Below are positions 11,589 to 23,420 of a stretch of 64,000 bases of DNA, piece by piece (positions within the stretch are counted from its first letter, which is position 1; the number at the start of each line of letters is the position of its first letter). Both the position numbers and the translations under genes were made by a program. The notes under the pieces are model-generated. The model was not told the origin of the DNA. It was given only the letters and a program-made list of their open reading frames with translations, and searched no databases. Origin of the DNA: Hyalella azteca. Its lineage: Eukaryota > Arthropoda > Malacostraca > Amphipoda > Hyalellidae. Location: positions 62,001 to 126,000 of the forward strand of contig NW_025933184.1 in NCBI RefSeq assembly GCF_000764305.2. Reading direction: 5' to 3'.

Positions 11589-12150
11589 GCCACGTACTGA
11601 TCGATTGAAGGTTCGATTCAAACTGGCGCCTTCCTATTCAATTGCTGCAACGGTATGCTCTGTCCGGATGGGGGGTGCGGGAGGTAGACCCCCACATACC
11701 CGCATACCCCCGTATGGCGGGAACTTCGATTGTTCGTGCGTTTACCTTGTTCAGCATCTGACCAGCCCCATCGTGCGATGACCAGCAGCTTGACCAGCTG
11801 CTCTTTTTAATCATATTACGCAGATTTGGCCTACCGGGCAATTGACTTCCAAAAGAGGCTGGTAAATAGAAGCAAAACACCCTACGTGGCCGACTTGCTC
11901 CTGATTCACCCCTAAGCCGAATATAGTTCCTCTAAAACGACCTTAATCGGCACGAAAATTTTGACAGGAAGAATTCTAGAACACAGATAAATCAGTAATT
12001 ATGAAGAAAAACTTTATAAAACTAAAAGGTAAAACCTATCTACTAGCAATATCGAGTGGGTATGAGCTAAAAGCTGAATGTAGACTAGGCCTCTGTTTAA
12101 AAATATACAATGATTCTAAAATGCGCAAATCGGAAACACCGGAAATGGAA
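11589..12150. other. Unassigned sequence after the adaptor junction
   Basis: Moderately GC-rich to 11800, then AT-rich. Short open frames only, no recognisable gene. Its placement next to the sequence left of 11551 is doubtful. Confidence 0.4.
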
Positions 12151-12159
12151 GCTAAAACC

Positions 12160-13440
12160 TTGAAGTCACTATCAGAAATTGGAACATCGCACTGCTCGGT
12201 TTCGCACTGCTTTTTTCGTCATAGCCGAATGAAGGGAGCGCGATAGTAAGAGATCAGGTCTACAACTCCTTCCCCTACGTTCTGCGACCCAAGAATAAAA
12301 ATTGCCAGGCGTCATCCCGACGTACGCAGATGCACATCGTGCACAACTATATTTATAAACTAGGGACGTTCGCATATGCATTGGGAGGGTATATTTGTAC
12401 ATGAAGAAAAGACCGATTTCAAAATTGTTCACCAATAAAACACGAAATTACCATTTGGGGAGTACTTTGAGAACAAAAGTTTTAGCTCCCCTGACATAGT
12501 TTCGGATGCAGGGCCGAAGTATGGAAGAGTGAAATAAACATTTCTACTATCGCGCTCGGGAGCAACCTCACTGTACCGACCGCTTGGACATGAATTTCTT
12601 TATTTGGGAATGCACCAGATTGGTCTGAAATCCATTAAGCGAGAAGATATTGCGTAATAGTTCGAAATCAGCGTGCAGAGCATGGTAAGGAGAACAAATA
12701 CGAAAGCCCCGATGGATAAGTGTTTGAAACCCATTGATCTTAATTAAATAGAATCGAGCAAAATCTAAAAAAAGCTGGTACTGAGACATTCGAAAATCGA
12801 TTTTCGGAACAAGGAAGTTTGAAACGGCCATTAGATTTCGTAATACTGCAATCGAGGAAGTTAAGTTCTGGCTATTGTTAGATTCAAGCTCCATAGTAAA
12901 TTTGATGGATCCATGTTGCGAATTTTGGTAATCGTAGAAGAATATGACGCGAAATGGGTGCTTAAAAATAAAAAAAAATGTCATCAACGTATCTGTTGTA
13001 GACTATTGGCTTAAAATCAAGAGGGCAATTTGACTGTCAAGAATCCTCACGAAAACACCAAAAAAACGCAAATGTTGAGCAGAGCGGAAGACCCATGCCA
13101 GAACCATCAATCTGTCGGTAAAACTTGTCAGCAAATATTAAAAAAAGAGTTTAAAACATATAATTGCAAAAGATAATTGAAAAATTTCGTTTCAAACATA
13201 TAACAGGTCATTTATGTCCCTAAAAAGAGTGTTCAGGAAGATTTAAATGGTTTCTTGAAAATGCACATTAGGAAACGAATTTTCCACGTCAAAAGAGGCC
13301 ATAGTTACGTCCTGAACGTCGGTGAAATTTTTTAAGCGGTCCAGGAACGTACAAAAATTGTCTACAGGAGTTTCCATCGATCGTTCATGGGGATAAGACG
13401 TGTTGTGCCGAAGTTTTGACAAGTTCCAATAACCTGAAAA
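12160..13440 (-). mobile_element. Penelope-like element, minus strand
   Basis: Minus-strand remnants include an RT motif A region (TMASFDVENSFPNV), FYRQIDGSGMGLP and a GIY-YIG part (YKYSCARCASAYVGM). Several stops and frameshifts are present. The family is the one seen at 7.6-9.5 kb, though the copies are diverged from each other. Confidence 0.75.
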
Positions 13441-13523
13441 GTAAAGTGTATAAAATTAGTAACAATTCAAATGACTTTTCTTATATGTGAATGCAAATAA
13501 CCTGGTGTTAAAAATAGGAAACT

Positions 13524-14460
13524 ATGACAGAGTCATCATCTGAAAGACCAGAAGAACAACTATTCAGTGAAGCCATGACGGACTTGACTAGGTACTTTAA
13601 TGGTTTCCCATCAGACTCGCCAGTGATTAGTCGGCCAGCAAGAAACAGAGGGCCAAGACTTCAAGCCAAACCTACCTACCCAACCGAAAGCACAAGTAGG
13701 CACACGGAACTACAGGCAGTTCACATCCAGACAGGTCACAAAAAACACATTACCCTCATCAACATATACATTCCTCCAGAACACTCACCGGGTCTACCGG
13801 CCCGCAACACTCCCACATGCACTCCATCCATTAAACACACTACCAGACTTGATCCTTGGAGGTGACTTCAACGCAAAGCATCCAGACTGGTACAACCCAC
13901 AAGACACCACTGCTCGAGGGGTAGAGATCTGTAACCAACTATAGACCTGCTCTTCACCCTAAACAATACACTCACTCCCACTCACATATCACATCAGGCC
14001 CTATATAGATCCACCTCCCGAGATATCGCCTTCTGCTCCCCATCACTATCACACAGGATTTCCCGGAGAGCGGAAACAGACCTCTCATCCGACCACTTAC
14101 CCATTATCATCACACTGCCTTCCACCAAAGGCACCAACTTCCTCACATTACAAACCATTCGCAACTACAACAGAAGCTCCTGCAGGGGAAGAACTCACCA
14201 GAGAAACGGAGGTCCGCTTCCAGAAGCTGAACGCACAACCCATCACCAACATTGACCACACTCTCAACCGCTTCAACACCATCATCGCCGAAGCTGATAA
14301 GAAATATGTCCCCAAAGCAAACAGGAAAAAGTACAATCCTAATTTCACACCTGATATCTCCCGTCTCATCAGAACACGCAACAACCTACGATACACACCA
14401 ACACCACACTCACAGGCAACTACAAACCACATCCACGAACTGAATGAACATTTAAAACCT
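13524..14460 (+). mobile_element. LINE (jockey/RTE-like) endonuclease fragment
   Basis: The frame contains HITLINIYIPPEHSP and, after a frameshift, GGDFNAKHPDWYNP, the conserved GDFNA.H..W block of non-LTR APE endonucleases. This is followed by a basic linker (NRKKYNPNFTPDISRLIRTR). Stops interrupt it and no RT remains. It ends where plus-strand Penelope sequence begins. Confidence 0.75.
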
Positions 14461-14462
14461 CT

Positions 14463-15890
14463 ATATAAACAGAAGTATTACCGACAGATTGATGGTTTGG
14501 GCATGGGTTTTCCGCTAGACCCAACCTTTGCGAATATTTTTTGTTTTCACGAGGTTCCTTAGCTGTCAAATTACCCTCATGATTTTAAGGGGACCGACTA
14601 CCCTCCGGAAAAACTTCTACAGTTATTATCCGATCATCATGAAACTTCACATACATACGTAAAATGTAAAAAAAATAACATTTTGCTCATATGAATTTTT
14701 CGAAAAAATTGATAGAAAACGTGAAATTCATAGAAAACGGCTTAAAATGGGGTACTTTAGAAAATCTATCTCCTCCTACATATATCATCCTACAACATCG
14801 AGACACAGCAGTATATCAAGTCACGCCCCGTAATTAATGCCTTAGGAAATTGTTAAGGCCGCCCCCCAACGCCCCCCCCGTTCCATGGGGCGTGGTGAAC
14901 GTGAAAATGAAGGTAGAAAGATGATTCTGCCACCAATGGAATCGTCAGAGAGTAAGCTTTAAGATGAGTATGAGCACCTGATAATGCCATGATTGGCCGC
15001 TTTACGTCAGACGTTCCTTTTTAGTGTGTCCACCCTTCTAAATAATCCCATAGGCTTTACTGAAGGGCTCTAAAAACTCCCTCCTTCGGGGGGCTGTTAC
15101 GAAATCATTTTTCGACGTAGAGGGATGATTCTGGTACGGTTGGATGCGTCAAAAAGTAAGCTTTAAGATGAGCACAAAAACCGGAAAACGCCAAAATTGA
15201 AAATTTTTAGGGTAGTCGGTCCCCTTAAGCCAATATTCTACAGCAGATACGTTGACGTCACTTTTTAAATTTCTGAGCAGCCATTTCACGTCAAACTCTT
15301 CTTCGATTTCGATTACTTCAATTCGAAACATGAATCCATCAAATTTACTGTGGAGCTTGAATCTATAACAATGGCCTGTTCTCCCTCGATGGCAATATTA
15401 CTAAATCTAATGGCCATTTTCCAACTTCTGTGTTCCGAAAATTGACTTTCACTGGTCTCAGTACCAGCTTTTTTAGCTTTTGCTAGTTTCGATTTAAGTT
15501 CAATGGGCTTCAAACACTTCCACATCAGGGGGCTTGCGTTTTTGTTCTTATTATGCTTAACACGCTGAATTCAAATTCTTTCGCAATATCTTCTCGCTTA
15601 ATGGTTTTCCGACTAATATGGTATGTACCCATTAAAGAAATTCATGTACAAGCGGTCGGGACAGTGAGGTTGCTCCAGAGCGCGACCGTAGGGATGTTGT
15701 TTATTGCTCTCTTCCATACTTCGGACCCGCATCCGAAACTATGTCAGGGAAGCTGAAACTTTTTTCTCAAAGTACTCCCCAAATTTTTATCTTCGTGTTT
15801 TATTTGCGAACAATTTCAAAATCGGTTCTTTCTAGGTAAAAAGATACCTTCCGCATTTGCGAGCGTCCCTACCTTTTTTCTGTTCTTGAC
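14463..15890 (+). mobile_element. Penelope-like element, plus strand, interrupted
   Basis: RT remnant YYRQIDGLGMGFPLDPTFAN at the left. After a 636-bp insertion it continues with YVDVTF, a degraded YVDD catalytic box (second Asp lost), then the linker region (SRLMVFRLIWYVPIKEI) up to the degraded endonuclease start. Dead copy. Confidence 0.75.
14589..15224. mobile_element. TTAA-flanked TIR element nested in Penelope
   Basis: A 636-bp insert with perfect 16-bp inverted termini GGGGACCGACTACCCT / AGGGTAGTCGGTCCCC. It is flanked by TTAA on both sides (14585-14588 and 15225-15228) and interrupts continuous RT coding sequence. TTAA duplications are typical of piggyBac and Sola3 transposons. No transposase frame, so non-autonomous. 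Internal sub-repeats (taagctttaagatgag) occur. Confidence 0.8.
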
Positions 15891-15899
15891 ACTCGCGCT

Positions 15900-17619
15900 T
15901 GCTTGACGCTAACTACGTCGACGTGTGTTTTTGACAGGTGGGACCAGATAGAGAGTATTCGCTTTGGCGTTCGCCATACTCAGCTTGAGCTAGATGAGCG
16001 TCACTGTTATTGACCCAAGCTGAATATTACGGCTATCCATGGCACCCTAAGCTTACTTGGCTCAGCGACTGCTCGCCCTGCGGTCCGCTGCTGCAGCCCT
16101 TGATCCATCCGTCTCTGAGAAAATAGATTTACTCATCGAGACTTCCCTCACGCCTCGCAAAAGCTCGTATGTCTTATCGTGGATGCCGTACTGGCCGAAA
16201 TAGGCGTCCTGTTGCCACATATCGAGCAATGCGCGACAACGGTGTGTTCGTTATCACGTTATTCCTCATGCTTCTATATTAATGATAGTTTAAAATGAGC
16301 GGCTTACGGTCATTTCATTTACGGAACATGGTAAATATCGATCAAGTATATATAACGCGAGTAAGGTTGCGGGAACGGACAAAGTTAAATGTATCAACAG
16401 AAAAATTTTAAGTCGGAACTAAATCACGCCGATGCTAACCTGAAAAAAAAATTTCAAGTCTATTTCAAATAAATTTAATTGACACGTTTTGCACATAAGA
16501 AATATTTATTTGTATTAAAATTTTGTACCGCTGGAAGTTCTAATGCATAGCAATAAATATAGAAAGGTTTATCAATCACAAGCGTTCGCATTAAAGTTCA
16601 ACTACGGTCGAGAATCTTTATTGAATAACAAAAACACCATAAACAAATGAATCTGTTATAGAGATGTAAACAATCTACATTTTATTTAAAAAATAGTTTC
16701 ATGTCATAACGAAATGGCATCAAGTTCGCAGCTACGAGCTGCATTACTATATAATATTCAGAAGTTAACTAATTAACGCTTATCGATTTGAGTTGCAATT
16801 TTACTTCCTCCTGGCCACATACCGACTTCCAGAACTCTTCTTTCGACCCTAATATTGGTCACTAATGTTAACAAACAGAATTGTTTGATGTGCAATATCA
16901 CCAATATGCCATCCCTAAAATAACTACATTTTACCACCATGATGTCTCTCTAACTTGTCATCTATAGGCTTATATCCATGCCGAAAATGTAGGTTGGATC
17001 GCACATATCAACACTAAAAACCAATTCCATTTCAAATTTGTAAAAAGATAAAAGTTCACAAGCTCTTGCCCGAAGACAACATCACTCAGGAAAATAATTC
17101 ATTGTGTAAGAATTGATTCCTGCCGAGTTATTACACGAGTCGACCATAATCTCGTTTCAACGACACTCATAACATCCCTTAGAATTTTGCTTTGTATGTA
17201 TACCTAAGGGCTATTCAAAATATTGAATTCTACGTTTCTGTCTTATTAAAATTTGTGTACGAGAAAACCTTCAATTACAATTCTCGAACAAATAATGAAA
17301 GCGTTAAAAACAAAAATATCCGACAGAGAAATTATGAGCAGGACAGAGCAGGACGCTGTTATTATTAAGAAATAATAACTGTCTTTATTCACAGACAATT
17401 AGTTCGAGTAAAGCCAAATATGTATCGAACAACAGTCAATAAGATGATGACAATAAATGTATACACTCGCGCAACATTGACATGACGAAGAACACGGGTA
17501 AAGTTAACAAGCGAGGCAAGACGCAGCCCAATATACCATCAAATCATCACCATGGGCTAGAGCTAGACTAACCCATGGCCACTATTGTTTGCCCACACTA
17601 ACCATGTTGAAAACTCGCT
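15900..17619. other. Intergenic, no gene recognised
   Basis: AT-rich after 16300. A short GC-richer block at 15950-16250 has a frame (RLLALRSAAAALDPSVSEK) that may be a decayed retroelement piece, but I cannot place it. Confidence 0.4.
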
Positions 17620-17622
17620 AAT

Positions 17623-18677
17623 GGCCCGTATGCTAAATAGGGCACTAGCACTACGAAGTAGCACTCTGCACTACGAAGTGTCCTGTTGGTATGCTAAATA
17701 TGTCACAGACACTAAGCACTTCGAAGTAGCTCTACAATGTTTAGTGTCGCACTACTGATTCGTATGCAGAAAGACTTTGTAGTGCTACTTCACTGTTAGA
17801 GTACTTTATAGTGCCGCACAACGCTATGAGTCTATTGAAGAATGGTAGTTAAGTGCTCAAATAATTAATTACTCCCTTAGTAATTCTCATTCTTTGCAGA
17901 AGATTGATGTAAAATGTCTAATTGTGATGATAATGGTACTAGTGAAAACAGAATTGCGAAAAACTCGTGCGTCGTGAGTACATCCTGGCCATTGGATGTC
18001 AACCGCTGTGAATTTTTCATTCACGTCGCATGTCACATGAGCATTGATGGAATAAAATCCTTTTCGACAGATATATTCATCTGGATGATATCGCGCTGCA
18101 GGTTTCTGTTTGGGGATCAATGTTCCGTCGATCACACCGATGGCATATGGGTGAGTGAATCGCATTCCCCAGTTTTGTTGGGCTTCCTGTAATTCTTCTG
18201 CAGTTGTGGGAAAATGTATGTAATACTTGCATTTAGAAGCTATTTTCTCATCTACCTCGAGGATGACCCTACTTATAGTGGACTGATGGACGGATATTTT
18301 TTCACCCACGTTAATTTGGTATCCAGGATCTCCAACAGACCTGAGGAAACACTCCAGTTTTTCCTTTCTTGTTAAAGAATGCCCACGCTGTTCATCTGTT
18401 TCGCCAAGGAAAATGTTAACCATAAGAATACCATGTTGTTCACTGAAGCGGTACACTTTTTTATATTCATGGCATGTAGTTCCTGAGGTTTTTACGCGAT
18501 GCTGCCTTTGCTGTAAACCAAACAGATCCATAGCTGTGTAGGACACTTCAGATTTTTGTAGTGCGCGTTATGCTTTTGGCCCTATTTAGCATACCAACCG
18601 TAGTGTTCCATGCCGCACTATGGCTTGTAGTGCGTAGTGCTACTTCATAGTGCTAGTGTCCTTTTAACATACGGGCC
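17623..18677 (-). mobile_element. PIF/Harbinger-type DNA transposon, internally shortened
   Basis: A 1055-bp element with inverted ends starting GGCCCGTATG. The arms extend about 45 bp with shared gcactagcactaygaagtag. A 3-bp direct duplication AAT (17620-17622 and 18678-18680) flanks it, as expected for PIF/Harbinger. It holds one minus-strand transposase-like frame and no second (Myb-like) gene. Confidence 0.85.
17887..18546 (-). CDS. HARBI1-like transposase fragment
   Basis: A 219-residue frame. The N-terminal half carries a helical DNA-binding-like region (ISVHQSTISRVILEVDEKIA). The nuclease part has GVIDGTLIPKQKPAARYHP, YICRKGFYSIN and VDIQWPGCTHDARVFRNSVF, holding the first two catalytic Asp of the DDE fold. 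The frame ends soon after, so the third acidic residue and C-terminus are missing. Intact HARBI1 proteins are about 350-400 residues. Likely inactive, and possibly mobilised in trans through the element's intact TIRs. Confidence 0.8.
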   Translation of the reverse strand: MSYTAMDLFGLQQRQHRVKTSGTTCHEYKKVYRFSEQHGILMVNIFLGETDEQRGHSLTRKEKLECFLRSVGDPGYQINVGEKISVHQSTISRVILEVDEKIASKCKYYIHFPTTAEELQEAQQNWGMRFTHPYAIGVIDGTLIPKQKPAARYHPDEYICRKGFYSINAHVTCDVNEKFTAVDIQWPGCTHDARVFRNSVFTSTIIITIRHFTSIFCKE

Positions 18678-18680
18678 AAT

Positions 18681-19454
18681 GTTCTGTGTTTGTTAATGTA
18701 CGGTTTTATCAGTATCACAGACGATCAAATATCGTAAATGATTGAAAGTTAGAATTTAATTTATAAAGATTATGATAAAAAACTGTATGAAACTATTATC
18801 AAGATGAAATGCCCAAATGAACACAAAATATATCCGAGTTTCTCGAAACGCGCGCCAAGAATGCCTGTGAGATAAATAGTTTCACATGCTTTTGTTTTCG
18901 TTTCGTTTGATTAGAATGTCATTAATTTTAATGTAGCGAAATACAAAAATATGCAAAAAAAAGTTTCAAATAAATTTCGAAGTGGCTTGCGTCGTAGCGA
19001 TGTTGATATTACCGTTGGTCTTGCTTGTGGTCACAGCACGAATGACTGAACAAGGGGCGTGCTTTCGTATTTGTAAGTGTTTTAAGAGTTAATATTTATT
19101 AATATGAAAATCATAATGTATATACGAGAACCTACTTGACCGAAAGTTTAAAAATGATGCTTATGTAATTCAATTCAAATCAAAATGATCCAAGTTGCTC
19201 TGCCTCATTGGGAAGTTATGCTGCAAAATTTCACATTTTTTGGCAGCAGGAGGCCCAATAAAATTAATCAGTCGACAGATTTTCGCAATTTAATTCAAGA
19301 TAAAAATTAAAATTAGGAATATTTTCGTCGATGTAAGTGTGTGTGTGTTGAGTTGATGAGAACTCCAGCCGACGATTTAGAATAAAGTAAATTTACGCTC
19401 GTAAATTCAGAATAATATTAGTAAAGACTGCGTGTGAGAGGAGCAGAGAGCATC
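18681..19454. other. Intergenic AT-rich sequence
   Basis: No gene or repeat recognised. A short TG run lies near 19340. Confidence 0.4.
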
Positions 19455-19872
19455 CACAGCAGCAGCAGCAGCGGCAGCAGCAGCGGCAGCAGCAGCAGTA
19501 GAAGCAGCTGCAGTTGAAACAGCTGCTGCAGCAGCAGTAGAAACAGCAGCAGCAGCAGCAGTAAAAGCAGCAGCAGCAGCAGTAGCAGAAGCAGCAGCAG
19601 CAGCAGCAGTAGAAGCAGCAGCAGTTGAAACAGCAACAGCAGCAGCAATAGAAGCAGCAGCAGCAAAAGCAGCAGAAGCAGCAGCAGTAAAAGCAGCAGC
19701 AGATAAAGCAGCAGCAGTAAAAGCAGCAGCAGCAGTAGAAGTAGCAGCAGTTGAAACAGCAGCAGCAGCGATAGAAGCAGCAGCAGCAAAAGCAGCAGCA
19801 GTAAAAGCAGCTGCAGCAGCAGCAGTAGCAGAAGCAGCAGCAGTAGAAGCAGCAGTAGCTGCAGCTGCATAA
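19455..19872 (+). repeat. Interrupted GCA/CAG trinucleotide repeat
   Basis: About 420 bp of GCA triplets interrupted in register by GTA, GAA, AAA, ACA and ATA. In the GCA frame the plus strand stays open from a TGA upstream to TAA at the end (poly-Ala with V, E, K, T), but it has no ATG. The minus strand reads as Ala, Leu or Cys runs. A simple-sequence expansion is the default reading. A missed alanine-rich exon is possible but unsupported by flanking splice signals. Confidence 0.85.
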
Positions 19873-19989
19873 TTCAGCTGCAGCACAGGATGCTGGGCAA
19901 TTCAGGGCACAGTTTCGGCGCAGCTGTTGCAGCAGCTGCAAGTCAGCTGTTAAAGCTGCAACAAGTGACCGGTCAGCGCACAGTGGCAA

Positions 19990-21560
19990 TTCCTCGTTAA
20001 CGACATTTATGCTGGGGCTGGTGAGTATAGACCATTAAACCTCGAAGTCTACAGAAGCGTTGAATTATGAGAATGTAAATGTATGCAAAGAGTGTTAACA
20101 ATCGTCCATTTTTAGTGCGTTGGGGAAAATTCTAAATCTAATGTGTTTAAATTAACGTATGGATGAATGACAGAGATTAACTATTAATTGAAGAAAGTCG
20201 TCATAGGAAAATGCCTATACTTGATATCCTATTATAAGGTCCTTTTAATTCGGCTGCAAGCCAGAACATTTTTCGTTCGAACATTTATCAAGTTTTTTAC
20301 AACGGAAAATTTAGATGGTTCCAGAATCTTTTCCATGAGAAGAAGTTTATGAAATTTGCCTCGTTTTAAATTCTTTTTGTTTCTAAAATGTGAAAACTTT
20401 CACGGATGAACGGGTTTGAACCCACGTTATTTTGTGAAGCAATTATCTATTCAGATTTGGATCGTTGGATAAACATCAGTCCAGCTGAAGTCTTAACGGT
20501 ATTTATAAATGATCCAAGTTATTGTAAAAAGATTTTGATGAGAAAATTTAGAGGAAAGTCGATCGGAGGTTTCATATTCTCTCGAAATTAAATTCTGGCT
20601 TAGACGTTAATTAATTAACGCTTCGTCTGTCAAAGCTTATATCGTCTTTTGAAATAGTTTTAAATATTTCATCCATTTAAGTCTCCTGCAACTTTATAAA
20701 TATTAATTAATTACATTAATTAATTAAATTCAATTTGAATAAAAAATATTAATTATTAATTAGTTAAATTTAATCTACATCATCAACGAACTCTTGTTAA
20801 TATATTGCATTAAAACAAGGGCGACGTGACGGCAGGAGTAGTTAATTGGACGCGTAACTAAATTACTATGTATAATTACGTAACTGAATTAACTGAATTA
20901 CTATGTATGAGAATAAATTCGAATTCTGAGTGACAGCTTAAATTTTTCTAGTTTTAACGCACAACAGTTCACCTGAGCCAAGGGTTTAACGACGGAGAAT
21001 ATACTGTGACTGCAGGAAAATCTTTGTAAAGCTCTACTTTAAGAACCCTGAACAAAGTGAACATACTTAAATGTCTTGTCGATCGTTTGCAACATTTATT
21101 TAGAAAAATGACTGTAAATAACGCAATATTGAGACCACAAGAAGCGAAGGAGCCTGAAGTCCCAGAAAAATTAACAAAATTTAAATTTATGTTACGTTTT
21201 AATGTAACGGGTTATTATGCAGGCCAGATATTTCCCATCAGGTATACAAATTAAGAAACAAAAATTTGGTTTTGAAATTATTTCACTCATCACATTCCAG
21301 TTTAGAAATACATCACCTATAAAAATTCAAATTTCTATCATTAACACAGGATCTAACCATCACCAATACCTTCATCATCACCTTCAGATTGCTTTTATGA
21401 TATTCAGTTCATGGAGGTTAATCAGCAAAAAAAATATCACAGAAAATCAATACTTTTTGAATCATTATGACTTTAAAAAATCGATCATAATCTATATACT
21501 TTAATGGATATACGTTTGGCTAATACAGCCTTGGATGTAACTATGTTTGCTTGTATGTTT
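19990..21560. other. Intergenic, no gene recognised
   Basis: AT-rich with TTAATTAA-type low complexity around 20690-20780. Short open frames only. Confidence 0.4.
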
Positions 21561-21895
21561 ATCAGTGTTCATGATAATTTCTAACCTCTATCACGTTCAA
21601 TATTATTAACTTAGTAAATAATGCCATGAACTTCTTGTTATTATTTTTAGCAATGTTTATGATAATTTCTAACATCTATCACTTTCAATATTATTAAGTT
21701 AGTAAATAATGCCATGAACTTCTTATTATTATTTTAGCAATGTTTATGATAATTTCTAACATCTATCACGTTCAAAATTATTTACTTAGTAAATAATGCC
21801 ATGAACTTATTGTTATTATTTTAGCAATGTTTATGATAATTTATAACCTCTATTACGTTCAATATTATTAAGTTAGTAAATAATGTCATGGACTT
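21560..21895. repeat. About 85-bp tandem repeat, four units
   Basis: Units share gtttatgataatttctaac, ttcaatattattaagttag and taaataatgccatgaactt. They differ by scattered substitutions. Confidence 0.8.
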
Positions 21896-22029
21896 CCTTC
21901 TGAACATGGATCAATTGTCGCCACTGTGCTGTGCCCCGATTAGACGCAGATTTGTAGAGGCTTTGCAGTGACAGCGCGCGCGTGTTGCTCCAGCGCAATC
22001 TGGTGCCGCGAGTGTTAGGCACTGTTTAA

Positions 22030-23420
22030 TAGCGCTTTGTTAGGGCTGTATTGAGTTTAGATGTGTTAAGCGTGTTTAGTGACGTATTAAACGTATTTAG
22101 TGACGCATTAACGTATTTTGTGTTGACAGTAATGAGCTTAGCCGTAATAAACGTATTTTGAGAATTATTGAACGTATTTTAGACGTATTAAATCTTGGTA
22201 GTTGTTTGGGACATAGCAGTCCCAGGCCACGATGGATCGCCGCCTCTGATTATCGTTCATCCGCCCTCATTTGGGCTACCTGATGCACGATGCTGTGCTG
22301 TGTGCTGTGATGCACAGGAAAACGTCCAGTTGTCTCTTGAAGGTCTCCAGGGTGAACTCCCCCTCTCTTAGATCCTTTGGTAGGACGTTGAACAACGTTG
22401 GCCCTGCCACTGAAATTGATCCTTCCCGCAGGGATTGAAATCTGACTGCGGATCTGTTACATAATGGGGGGATCTTGCACAGTCTCCAAGTACCGTTCCC
22501 TGTGGTACTCCACTCTTCACCTTAGCCTCGCTCGATCTCGAGCCTCCTACAACGACAGCTTGTAGTCTTTCTGTTAGGAAGCTGTGGATCAATGCCAGCA
22601 ATTCACTTCCGACTCCCAGCAGTCTTAATTTTCTGAGGAGCACTACATGGTCAACTTTGTCAAACGCTTTCGCGACGTCCAAATACAGCACGTCCACCCC
22701 GGCCCCCTCCTCCAGCATGGGCAGGATTTGGTGGTGATGCTATTATTAAACGTATTTTGAAATGTATCAAACTTATTTGGAGACGTATTAAACGTATTTT
22801 GAGACATGTTAAACGTATTTTGTGTTGAGGGTAATGAGCTTATATGTACGTATTAAACGTATTTTGTGTTGGAAGTAATTAGCTTTTAGACGTATTAAAC
22901 GTATTTTGTGACATAATAAACCTATTTTGATACGTATTAAACGTACTTTGATACGTATTAAACGTATTTTGTGTTGGTAGTAATGAATTTATATAAGTAT
23001 CGAACGTTATCGTTTTGGCGCTATTGAGCTTATTTTGTTTTGCCAGTACTTACCCTAACAAAATTTAAAGCCGCCCCAGCTTCTGGTAATCCAAATCAGA
23101 AGCTGCCGTATCTGTAAATTTTAACTGGGTAGCACTCCTACCCTAACAAAATTTAGAGTCGCCCCAGCTTCTGGTAATCCAAATCAGAAGCTGCCGTATC
23201 TGTAAATTTTAACTGGGTAGCTAAGACATATTTAGCGTACTTCAGTTTGGCAGTAGTGAGCTACGACGTATTTAGAGTATTTCGTTTTGGCAGTAGTGAG
23301 CTCAGACGTATAATTAGACTTATTGAGCTTTGACGTTTTAAACAAATTTCGTATATATTAGCGCTTAGCAGTATTGAGCATAGATGAATTAAACGTATTT
23401 TCGTTGACGTGCGTGTTTGG
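22030..23420. repeat. Degenerate ACGTATTAAACGTATTTTG repeats
   Basis: Many imperfect 15-25 bp units with the core cgtattaaacgtattttg surround a LINE fragment. They also include a 79-bp doublet (gccgccccagcttctggtaa) at 23055-23220. The same core recurs at 25230-25640. Confidence 0.7.
22190..22740 (-). mobile_element. LINE (CR1/jockey-like) RT fragment with internal deletion
   Basis: Minus strand encodes DVLYLDVAKAFDKVDHVVLL, then a KL..LG pattern and SGVPQGTVLG (RT boxes 2-4). It then jumps to the C-terminal region (SISVAGPTLFNVLPKDLREG), skipping the YxDD box, so an internal deletion has occurred. Its 3' end is shared with the fragment at 50950. Confidence 0.85.

Noticed and set aside
11572..11781. 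Small protein beginning MCIRDR
   Set aside because: Starts inside the Nextera mosaic-end artefact.
17887..18546. Domesticated HARBI1 gene
   Set aside because: TIRs and TSD surround it directly and the catalytic domain is truncated, so a transposon remnant is the simpler reading.
19393..19989. Three overlapping minus-strand frames rich in Cys, Leu or Ala
   Set aside because: They are the three readings of the GCA/TGC triplet repeat, not genes.
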